Position numbers and translations under genes: made by a program
Notes under the pieces: generated by a model
The model's input: the letters and a program-made list of their open reading frames with translations, nothing else
What the model was told of the DNA's origin: nothing
Databases searched by the model: none
In this document: piece after piece, positions 1-5,386 of the stretch
Layout of the letters: every line of letters starts with the position of its first letter
How positions within the stretch are numbered: position 1 is the stretch's first letter
Assembly (NCBI GenBank): GCA_030825745.1
Contig: JAPJPH010000060.1
Location: 1 to 5,386, forward strand
DNA: 5,386 bases
Reading direction: 5' to 3'
Source: Anaerococcus sp.
GTDB taxonomy: Bacteria > Bacillota > Clostridia > Tissierellales > Peptoniphilaceae

Positions 1-138
1 GTTTATTTGTTTTTATTTATCCTATCTATAGCTCTTGTTATACTAGCTTTAGAAAAGCAAATAGACTCTTTTACGGTTATTGGAATAGCCCTTATGATAA
101 CAATGCTTATTATTCTTTTAAGGTTTCCACTAATCTAA
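1..138 (+). CDS. C-terminal end of a multi-spanning membrane protein (5' end outside window)
   Basis: Frame 1 is open from the first base to a TAA at 136-138, giving the last 45 residues of a protein whose start lies to the left. The visible part is two hydrophobic segments (about residues 1-17 and 23-41) joined by a short polar turn with the residues E-K-Q-I-D, ending in R-F-P-L-I. This is how the last two helices of many polytopic transporters look. The pattern of an acidic turn followed by a G-containing final helix recalls the end of EamA/DMT-type permeases, but 45 residues are too few for a family call. Only 18 bases separate it from the ATPase gene, so the two are probably co-transcribed, and it may be functionally linked to the importer. 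Coding status is fairly sure from the membrane pattern and the tight junction; function is unknown. Confidence 0.65.
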   Translation, partial: VYLFLFILSIALVILALEKQIDSFTVIGIALMITMLIILLRFPLI

Positions 139-156
139 GTTTTTTAAAGAGGTATT

Positions 157-1227
157 ATGATTAATATTAAAAATCTGAATAAGGTATATGATAATGGTTA
201 TGAAGCTTTAAAAGATATAAATCTTAATATAGGAGATGGAGAGCTCATAACTCTTTTAGGCCCTAGTGGATGTGGTAAGTCTACCATGCTAAATATAATA
301 GCAGGCCTACTAGATCCAACAGGGGGAGATATACTATTTGATGGAGAATCGGTTATAAACAAACACCCAAAGGATAGACACATAGGCATGGTATTTCAAA
401 ATTATGCCCTATATCCACATATGAGTGTTTTGGAAAATATTATTTTTCCTTTGACAGTCGGAGATAATAAGATAAAAAAAGATGAGGCAATAAAGATTGC
501 TAAAAAGTATATGGATTTAACTTATATAGGAGAGATTAAGGATAAAAAACCTGATAAAATCTCAGGGGGTCAGCAACAAAGAGTTGCAATAGCCCGTGCC
601 TTGATTCAAAATCCAAAGATCTTGCTACTGGATGAACCCCTTTCTAACCTAGATGCTAGACTTAGATTATCTATTAGGGAGGAGATTAGAAATATTGTTA
701 AAGAAGTTGGGGTTACAACTGTATTTGTCACCCATGACCAAGAAGAGGCCCTATCAATTAGTGATAACATAGCCTTGATGGATCAAGGAGTTATCCAACA
801 ATATGATAAACCTCAAAATTTATACCAAGATCCAAAAAATCTATTTGTAGCCAAATTTATAGGATCTCCTGTTATAAATACCTATGAGGTTATTAATTCA
901 GATGATAATTTTAAGAGCAAGGATTTTTCTATAGATAAGTCTAAATTAGATATAAGCAAACTAAAGGAAAATTTGGTTTATGATAAATATATTTTGGGTA
1001 TTAGAGCAGAAAATTTCAAGATAGACCCTTCATCTGATTTAAAAATTAAGGTGGAATCTAAGGAAATGATTGGTAGGTATATGGTTTTACATTTTGACAT
1101 AAATGATCAAAAATCTAAGATCATAGTTGATAGTAAACTAGATATAAATGAGGGAGATATCTTACCAATAGGCATAGATTATTCATCAATATACATCTTT
1201 GATGAAAGTGGCAAGAGGATATACTAA
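157..1227 (+). CDS. ugpC: ABC importer ATPase, UgpC/MalK/MsmK family
   Basis: This is the cytoplasmic ATP-hydrolysing subunit that powers the importer encoded downstream. All nucleotide-binding motifs are intact: Walker A GPSGCGKST (35-43), Q-loop Q81, signature ISGGQ (135-139), Walker B ILLLDEP (155-161, catalytic E160), D-loop SNLD (163-166) and switch His193. After residue about 235 comes the C-terminal regulatory region typical of MalK/UgpC proteins (MOI/TOBE type), including a GIRAEN element at 281-286 where family members usually have GIRPE. The length of 356 residues fits the family. The ATG at 157 is preceded by AAAGAGG (146-152), and the protein begins directly with the usual first beta strand, so the start is secure. 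Its stop overlaps the start of the next gene (TAATG), suggesting translational coupling. Many Firmicutes share one orphan MsmK among several sugar importers; here the ATPase sits with its own permeases, which favours a dedicated subunit. The symbol is by family resemblance. Confidence 0.93.
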   Translation: MINIKNLNKVYDNGYEALKDINLNIGDGELITLLGPSGCGKSTMLNIIAGLLDPTGGDILFDGESVINKHPKDRHIGMVFQNYALYPHMSVLENIIFPLTVGDNKIKKDEAIKIAKKYMDLTYIGEIKDKKPDKISGGQQQRVAIARALIQNPKILLLDEPLSNLDARLRLSIREEIRNIVKEVGVTTVFVTHDQEEALSISDNIALMDQGVIQQYDKPQNLYQDPKNLFVAKFIGSPVINTYEVINSDDNFKSKDFSIDKSKLDISKLKENLVYDKYILGIRAENFKIDPSSDLKIKVESKEMIGRYMVLHFDINDQKSKIIVDSKLDINEGDILPIGIDYSSIYIFDESGKRIY

Positions 1228-2108
1228 TGAAAAAGTCTTATTATAGTGCAGAAAAAAACAACAAGGCCTGGTTATTCTTGCTACCTGCTCTTTTTCTAAT
1301 AGGAGTATTTACTATATATCCACTAATTAGGACCTTTGTTATGAGTATGTTTAGCAATAATATCCTAAATCCATCCTTTGTAGGATTTTCAAATTTTCCA
1401 ACTGTTATAAAAGATCCATTATTTAGGACTGCTTTGAAAAATACCCTAATATATTCCATAACAGTCATACCAATATCTATTATAATATCCATGCTTATAG
1501 CCCTAGTTTTAAATGAAAATATAAAGGGATCTAAATTTTATGAAAGTATATTTTTCATACCCTATTTAACCAGTGTAATAGCTATAGGTATAGTTTTTAG
1601 GTATTTGTTAAATGGAAAATATGGATTTTTAAATTATGTCCTAGGATTTTTTAATATAAGCCCTATAGATTTTCTAAATGATCCAAATAAAAATATGCTG
1701 GCTTTAATGATTTTTGGTATTTGGAAAAATTTGGCCTTTAATATAATTGTAATCCTTGCTGGACTTAGAGGGATTGATAAGAATTATTATAAGGTTGCTG
1801 AAATGTTTGGTGCAAATGAGTGGGAGAAGTTTAAAAAAATAACCCTTCCTCAGCTTACAAATATAATCACATTTTTATTTATAACAGGCTTTATAGCAGC
1901 ATTTAAGGTTTATAATGAGGTTTTTGCCTTATTTAATGGTAAGGCTGGAGTAGGAAATAAGCTTGTAACAGCAGTATTTTATATATATAACAAGTTTTAT
2001 GTAGAATATCGTTATGGTCAGGCTATGGCAGCAGGTGTTTTATTATTTGTTTTTCTTTTAGTTTTAACAATGATCCAAAAGAAACTTATAGAAAGGATAA
2101 GTAGATAA
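1227..2108 (+). CDS. ugpA: ABC importer permease, UgpA/MalF-like (CUT1)
   Basis: This is one of two integral membrane subunits forming the translocation channel. The 293-residue protein has a short cytoplasmic N-terminus and about six hydrophobic helices (roughly 15-36, 69-97, 106-127, 157-178, 212-232, 264-285), the usual layout for UgpA-type permeases. The cytoplasmic coupling loop (EAA loop), which docks on the ATPase, is at 189-208. It keeps the core spacing G195-x9-I205-T-L207-P208, but the usual EAA reads K-V-A and the Asp common before the Gly is Phe194. The ATG overlaps the ATPase stop codon by one base, and AAGAGG at 1213-1218 lies 8 bases upstream, so the start is well supported. 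The next permease gene begins one base after the stop. Which solute it carries cannot be read from the permease. Confidence 0.92.
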   Translation: MKKSYYSAEKNNKAWLFLLPALFLIGVFTIYPLIRTFVMSMFSNNILNPSFVGFSNFPTVIKDPLFRTALKNTLIYSITVIPISIIISMLIALVLNENIKGSKFYESIFFIPYLTSVIAIGIVFRYLLNGKYGFLNYVLGFFNISPIDFLNDPNKNMLALMIFGIWKNLAFNIIVILAGLRGIDKNYYKVAEMFGANEWEKFKKITLPQLTNIITFLFITGFIAAFKVYNEVFALFNGKAGVGNKLVTAVFYIYNKFYVEYRYGQAMAAGVLLFVFLLVLTMIQKKLIERISR

Positions 2109-2109
2109 G

Positions 2110-2928
2110 ATGCAAAAAATTTTAAAAGTAATAGGATATATTTTTGTTGTATTGATGGCTATTATAACCCTCTTTCCATTTGTATATATGATTTTATCAT
2201 CCCTAATGGATTTCACAGAGGTTACATCAATTCCACCAAAATTGATTCCCAACAAGCTACTTTTCTCAAATTATAAGGATGCTATGAAGGCTGCACCATT
2301 TGCTAGGTATTTTTTAAATACGATTTTTGTAACAGTAATAAATACTCTAGGTACACTGATTACAACAGTTCTAGCCTCCTTTGCCTTAAATTTTATGGAT
2401 TTTAAATACAAGAAAACCCTTAAAAATTTCTTGTTATCTCTATTGATGATACCATTTGAAATAATCATATTTACAAACTTTAATACAATTGCGAGACTAG
2501 GTATCCTTGATACCTATACAGCTCTAATAATCCCATTCTTGGCGTCAGTTTTCTATATTTTCTACCTAACCGAGTTTTTAAAGTCAATACCCCTTGATTT
2601 TTATAAGGCTAGCAAGGTAGATGGGGCAAGTGATTTTGAATTTATTAGAAAAGTTATGATTCCTATGACCAGGTCAAACTTATTTACCATAGGTTTACTT
2701 AATTTTATAACAGGGTGGAATTCATTTTTATGGCCAATATTAGTAACTAATTCTAGGGATATGAGACTAATTAGTAATGGTTTATCTGCCTTTGCAACAG
2801 AGGCTGGATCTATGATCCATCTACAAATGGCTGCATCAACTATAACTATTATGCCTATTTTAATTTTATATTTCTTATTTAGAAAACAAATACTAAAGGG
2901 AGTATCAATAGGGGGTATAAAAGGATAG
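2110..2928 (+). CDS. ugpE: ABC importer permease, UgpE/MalG-like (CUT1)
   Basis: This is the second channel-forming subunit, partner of the UgpA-like permease. The 272 residues contain about six membrane helices (near 8-30, 69-96, 105-125, 136-156, 190-210, 238-257). The EAA loop is at 166-185 (K-A-S-x3-G172, then I184-P185) with the typical VDGAS stretch at 170-174. Further family marks are GWNSFLWPI (202-210) after the loop and a C-terminus ending GVSIGGIKG, very like the end of UgpE proteins. The ATG lies one base past the previous stop. The clearest Shine-Dalgarno-like run, AAAGGA at 2092-2097, sits inside ugpA and is 12 bases away, longer than ideal, so translation may depend partly on coupling to ugpA. 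The start is still preferred because the protein opens directly into the first helix after a short basic segment. Confidence 0.92.
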   Translation: MQKILKVIGYIFVVLMAIITLFPFVYMILSSLMDFTEVTSIPPKLIPNKLLFSNYKDAMKAAPFARYFLNTIFVTVINTLGTLITTVLASFALNFMDFKYKKTLKNFLLSLLMIPFEIIIFTNFNTIARLGILDTYTALIIPFLASVFYIFYLTEFLKSIPLDFYKASKVDGASDFEFIRKVMIPMTRSNLFTIGLLNFITGWNSFLWPILVTNSRDMRLISNGLSAFATEAGSMIHLQMAASTITIMPILILYFLFRKQILKGVSIGGIKG

Positions 2929-2955
2929 GAATTTGTTAAAAATAGGGTATATAAA

Positions 2956-2961
2956 TATATG
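2956..2961 (+). promoter_or_regulatory. Weak candidate -10 element ahead of the binding-protein gene
   Basis: In the 60-base gap between ugpE and ugpB, TTGTTA at 2933-2938 lies 17 bases before TATATG at 2956-2961. The spacing suits a sigma-A promoter, but the -10 matches only four of six positions and the region is so AT-rich that such pairs arise by chance. It would let the binding protein be made in excess over the membrane subunits, which is usual for such importers. Treat it as a possibility only. Confidence 0.2.
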
Positions 2962-2975
2962 TAGAATAATTTTAT

Positions 2976-2983
2976 AAAAGGAG
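2976..2983 (+). promoter_or_regulatory. Strong ribosome binding site of the ugpB-like gene
   Basis: AAAAGGAG lies 5 bases upstream of the ATG at 2989. It is the best Shine-Dalgarno match in the window, stronger than those of the three upstream genes, and it fixes the start of the lipoprotein. A stronger site fits the need for many binding-protein copies per transporter. Confidence 0.8.
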
Positions 2984-2988
2984 TTTTT

Positions 2989-4350
2989 ATGAGCAAAAAA
3001 TTGTCGTTGATTCTAGGTCTTGTTTTATCAGTTGGACTTTTCTCAGCTTGTTCAAATGGAGCTGATACTACAGAAAAAACTGAAGAAAAAACTGAGACTA
3101 AGGTAGAAGAAAAAGTTGATGAAAACAAAGAAGAATCAAAGGAAACTGAAGATTCTAAAGAAAAAGAAGATGGCTCAAAAGAAGAAGATAAACAAGCTTC
3201 AAATGCTGAAATAACTTTTTGGCATGCAATGGGGGCTGGACAAGGTGAAGCCTTAGAAGCCTTAATCAAAAAATTTGAGGATGAGAACCCTAATATTAAA
3301 GTAAACCTACAAAACCAAGGTAACTATAAGGACCTAAACCAAAAACTAGTAGCAACAATGCAATCACCAAAAGAGTTACCAACTATAACTCAAGCATATC
3401 CAGACTGGATGTTAGAGTTCTCTGATGCTAACCTAGTAACTGATTTAACTAGTATGGTTAAGGGTGAAGATGGTATAGATGATTATGATGATATTTTACC
3501 AGGTATCAGAGAAGAAATTGAAAAAGATGGAAAGATAGTTGGACTACCATTTAACAAATCGACAGAAGTTTTTTGGTATAATAAAGACTTATTTGATGAA
3601 CTAAAACTAGAAGTTCCTACAACCTTTGAACAACTTAAAGAAGTAAGCAAGAAAATCTATGAAGAAAAAGGAATCCCTGGAGTTGGATTTGATGCATTAT
3701 CAAATTATTATGCAACCTATCTAAAAACCAAGGGAAGTGATATGGATGCTAATTTAGATGTAGCCTCAGATGAATCTGTGGAGGCAGTAAATTATTATCT
3801 AGATGGAATTAAAGAAGGATACTTCAGAATAGCTGGTACTGACCAATATATGTCTGGACCATTTGCAAATGAACAAGTCGGAGCATATATAGGATCAAAT
3901 GCTGGTGAAGTATATGTAAAAGATGGGGTAGCAGGCAAATTTGAATATGCTGCAGCACCATATCCTGCTGAAAAAGCTGTTCAACAAGGTACAAACCTAT
4001 ACCTATTTGATAACGCTGATGATAATCAAAAACAAGCAGCCTTCAAGCTTCTAAAATATTTATCAAGCAAGGATGCTCAAATAGAATTTGCCCTAGCAAC
4101 AGGTTATATGCCAGCTAGAAAATCTGCAGTAGAAGATGATAAGTACAAATCATCAGATTCTAAGATAGCTCCAATCCTAGCTGAATCAAGTGAAAAACTA
4201 TTTTCTAGACCATTAGCACCAGGTAGCCAACAAGCCTATAATGATATGGCTTCAACACTTGAAACAATCCTTTCAAACCCTGAATCTGATGCAAAAGCAG
4301 AGCTTGAGAATTTCTCAGCCCAATATAAGTCAGATTTTGAGGCGAAATAA
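2989..4350 (+). CDS. ugpB: Solute-binding lipoprotein, UgpB-like family 1 extracellular binding protein
   Basis: This is the surface receptor that captures substrate and delivers it to the UgpA/UgpE-like channel. Residues 1-20 form a lipoprotein signal peptide (basic KK, hydrophobic core) ending in the lipobox FSAC, with Cys21 as the predicted lipidated residue. Residues 28-69 are an unusually long linker rich in Glu, Lys and Asp, likely a flexible tether. The binding fold starts at ITFWHAMGAG (75-84), a UgpB hallmark, followed by GNY (111-113), LPFNKST (186-192), WYNKDLF (196-202) and TGYMPA (371-376). By recalled comparison with E. coli UgpB, Tyr113 and Ser191 match ligand-contact residues, whereas the position of the ligand-contacting Arg near the C-terminus appears not to be Arg. 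Substrate could be glycerol-3-phosphate, a glycerophosphodiester or a sugar. The length of 453 fits the family plus the linker. It is the last gene of the cluster and is followed directly by a terminator. Confidence 0.9.
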   Translation: MSKKLSLILGLVLSVGLFSACSNGADTTEKTEEKTETKVEEKVDENKEESKETEDSKEKEDGSKEEDKQASNAEITFWHAMGAGQGEALEALIKKFEDENPNIKVNLQNQGNYKDLNQKLVATMQSPKELPTITQAYPDWMLEFSDANLVTDLTSMVKGEDGIDDYDDILPGIREEIEKDGKIVGLPFNKSTEVFWYNKDLFDELKLEVPTTFEQLKEVSKKIYEEKGIPGVGFDALSNYYATYLKTKGSDMDANLDVASDESVEAVNYYLDGIKEGYFRIAGTDQYMSGPFANEQVGAYIGSNAGEVYVKDGVAGKFEYAAAPYPAEKAVQQGTNLYLFDNADDNQKQAAFKLLKYLSSKDAQIEFALATGYMPARKSAVEDDKYKSSDSKIAPILAESSEKLFSRPLAPGSQQAYNDMASTLETILSNPESDAKAELENFSAQYKSDFEAK

Positions 4351-4360
4351 ATAAGCACTA

Positions 4361-4391
4361 AAAAACCAGAGTTTTTTAAACTCTGGTTTTT
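4361..4391. terminator. Bidirectional intrinsic terminator between convergent genes
   Basis: A perfect 14-base inverted repeat (4361-4374 with 4378-4391, loop TTT) has the core CCAGAGTTT/AAACTCTGG. The core is followed by five T on the plus strand (4387-4391), and preceded by six A (4360-4365), which read as six T on the minus strand. It lies 10 bases after the ugpB stop and 12 bases from the stop of the minus-strand gene, so it can end transcription of both. No other feature is seen in this 53-base gap. Confidence 0.92.
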
Positions 4392-4403
4392 AAATTATCA
4401 AAT

Positions 4404-5386
4404 TTATTTGCTAGCTACATCTACTATCATTTGTAGGTATCCAGCAGTATCTTTTAATGTTGCTCCACTTACAGCATCTATAGTACCATCTTCTTTGGCA
4501 GTTGAAATAGCTTCTTTTACTTCATCAACAGTTTTACCAGCTACAAAGTTTTGGATCGCTTCATAGTTATCTTTTATACTAACTTTTGATCCTGATTTTT
4601 CAGTCATAAGTTTTGAGTATTCTTCATTATTTTCAAGTTTAGAAACTAAGGCATTTTGTCTTTCTTTATAACTTTCTGTAAAGCTATCATCCTCATTTGT
4701 TATGCCAAGTCCCTTATCAATATATTGGAATTCATCAAAGCTTGCAGCTATTATTTTGCCATCTTCTAGGGCAACTACGCAATCACCAAATGATTTTTCT
4801 CCGTGAGGAGCTCCCATACCAAATTTTAGCTCAATATTTTCTGGGTTTTCAGCATGGCCAACTGCTTGGAATTCGCTGTTTTTAGCAACTTCTACTATTA
4901 GGTTTAATAGGGTTGGAGTTGATTTAAAGGTTGCTCCACTTACTGCTTCTATTATATCTTCTTCAGATGTATCTTTTAGGAAATCTTCAATTTCTTTTAT
5001 AGTTTTACCCTTAACAAAGTTTGCTATACCTTCATAAGTTTCTTTTAAGCTTGTTGGAGAACCAGCTTCTTTCATAGCTTCAGTATATTTTTCTTCATTA
5101 TCCAATTTAGAAACTAATACTTTACCTTCAGCAGCTCCCTCACCAAATCCCTTATCTGAGTTAGGTACAGCCTTGTAACCATCTTCTTCGTTATAGTATT
5201 GGTACTCATCTATAGCAAGAGATACTATCTTATCTGCACTAGTTGCAACAACTATTCTTGGGAATGATCTAGCATTTTCAGAGTGTGGATATCCTCTGTG
5301 TAGGATTAGGTTACCTTCTGCACTAGCAGCTTCTTCTTTTGCTTGATCGTCTTTGTTTTCTTCTGCTGTTTCAGAATCTGCTTTTG
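4404..5386 (-). CDS. Tandem FMN_bind-like (PplA-type) surface flavoprotein, 5' end outside window
   Basis: The minus strand is open from the right edge to the TAA at 4404-4406, giving 326 visible residues and no believable start. A TTG at 5103-5105 could be read as a start but lies inside the first domain, so it is an internal Leu. Visible order: a charged Glu/Lys/Asp/Ala-rich stretch (1-23), then two homologous domains (about 24-169 and 184-326). Each has an SF-x-VVA strand, a KI(V/I) turn, DE(Y/F)QY, then LVSKL, NFV-x-GKT, and a closing (E/D)AVSGAT. The last motif matches the pattern used by ApbE-type transferases to attach FMN through Thr (Thr152 and Thr309 here). Listeria PplA, a lipoprotein with two flavinylated domains used in extracellular electron transfer, has a similar plan. 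The charged N-terminal stretch resembles the linker after the lipobox of the neighbouring ugpB product, so a signal peptide just beyond the edge is likely but unseen. Coding is certain; flavinylation is inferred. Confidence 0.85.
   Translation of the reverse strand, partial: KADSETAEENKDDQAKEEAASAEGNLILHRGYPHSENARSFPRIVVATSADKIVSLAIDEYQYYNEEDGYKAVPNSDKGFGEGAAEGKVLVSKLDNEEKYTEAMKEAGSPTSLKETYEGIANFVKGKTIKEIEDFLKDTSEEDIIEAVSGATFKSTPTLLNLIVEVAKNSEFQAVGHAENPENIELKFGMGAPHGEKSFGDCVVALEDGKIIAASFDEFQYIDKGLGITNEDDSFTESYKERQNALVSKLENNEEYSKLMTEKSGSKVSIKDNYEAIQNFVAGKTVDEVKEAISTAKEDGTIDAVSGATLKDTAGYLQMIVDVASK
4407..4835 (-). repeat. Second FMN_bind-like domain repeat (C-terminal copy)
   Basis: This covers visible residues 184-326 of the minus-strand protein. 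Landmarks are PHGEKSF, a VVALEDGKI strand-turn, DEFQYID, LVSKLEN, NFVAGKT and DAVSGATLKDT; the candidate FMN-bearing Thr309 is encoded at 4458-4460. It carries the only Cys of the visible protein, in GDCVV. The DNA at 4459-4472 is identical over 14 bases to 4930-4943 in the other copy, an offset of 471 bases, showing a common origin by duplication. Confidence 0.75.
4878..5315 (-). repeat. First FMN_bind-like domain repeat (N-terminal copy)
   Basis: This covers visible residues 24-169. It aligns with the second copy almost without gaps: GYPHSENARSF, an RIVVA strand, DEYQYYN, LVSKLDN, NFVKGKT and EAVSGATFKST. The candidate FMN-bearing Thr152 is encoded at 4929-4931. The acidic residue that opens the motif is Glu here, against Asp in the second copy. 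It also contains a VPNSDKGFGEG stretch that is poorly preserved in the second copy, so the two have diverged considerably. Confidence 0.75.

Noticed and set aside
1..138. Assigning the partial membrane protein to EamA/DMT or another named family
   Set aside because: Only two helices are visible and no diagnostic motif is present, so naming a family would be a guess.
198..389. Short minus-strand open frame opposite the ATPase gene (and similar ones at 1241-1492, 2064-2255 and 2271-2468)
   Set aside because: All are antisense to conserved coding sequence, are short, and have no motifs; the coding strand explains the openness.
2970..2979. TTTTATAAAA palindrome upstream of ugpB as an operator
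   Set aside because: A 10-base AT-only palindrome is expected by chance in such AT-rich DNA, and it overlaps the ribosome binding site without other support.
2601..3269. 222-codon open frame on the minus strand, opposite ugpE and the start of ugpB
   Set aside because: Its Ser/Phe-rich sequence is the antisense image of the Glu/Lys-rich tether, and it overlaps two well-supported genes. It has no recognisable motif and no ribosome binding site that I could identify.
4697..4885. 62-codon plus-strand open frame inside the flavoprotein-like gene
   Set aside because: It lies entirely opposite a clearly homologous coding domain and has no motif of its own.

Overview
The window is AT-rich, with heavy use of ATA (Ile), CTA (Leu) and AGA/AGG (Arg) codons, purine-rich Shine-Dalgarno sites and lipoprotein signals of Gram-positive type. 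This suggests a low-GC Firmicute, and an anaerobic Clostridia/Tissierellia-like organism (Anaerococcus or Peptoniphilus type) is my best guess. The genus is an inference from style; no marker gene is present.

Layout: (1) positions 1-138 hold the 3' end of a gene for a multi-spanning membrane protein. (2) After 18 bases, a four-gene plus-strand cluster (157-4350) encodes a complete CUT1-type ABC importer of the Ugp family: ATPase (ugpC-like), two permeases (ugpA- and ugpE-like) and a solute-binding lipoprotein (ugpB-like). The first three genes overlap or nearly touch; the binding-protein gene follows a 60-base gap with its own strong ribosome binding site. (3) A strong symmetric hairpin at 4361-4391, with T runs on both strands, ends transcription from both sides. 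(4) From 4404 to the right edge, on the minus strand, lies the 3' part of a gene for a protein with two tandem FMN_bind-like domains. Each carries a V-S-G-A-T motif like the site where ApbE-type enzymes attach FMN covalently.

The importer should work as a unit. The lipoprotein captures an organic solute (glycerol-3-phosphate, a glycerophosphodiester or a sugar; the sequence does not settle which), the two permeases form the channel, and the ATPase dimer drives it. The convergent flavoprotein-like gene is a separate transcription unit. Its architecture resembles the surface flavolipoproteins of flavin-based extracellular electron transfer (PplA of Listeria), and it is the most interesting item here. 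It has no in-frame stop before the window edge, so its true start lies outside.

There is no stretch of more than 300 bases without a gene, and I saw no tRNA, rRNA, CRISPR array, insertion sequence or riboswitch.
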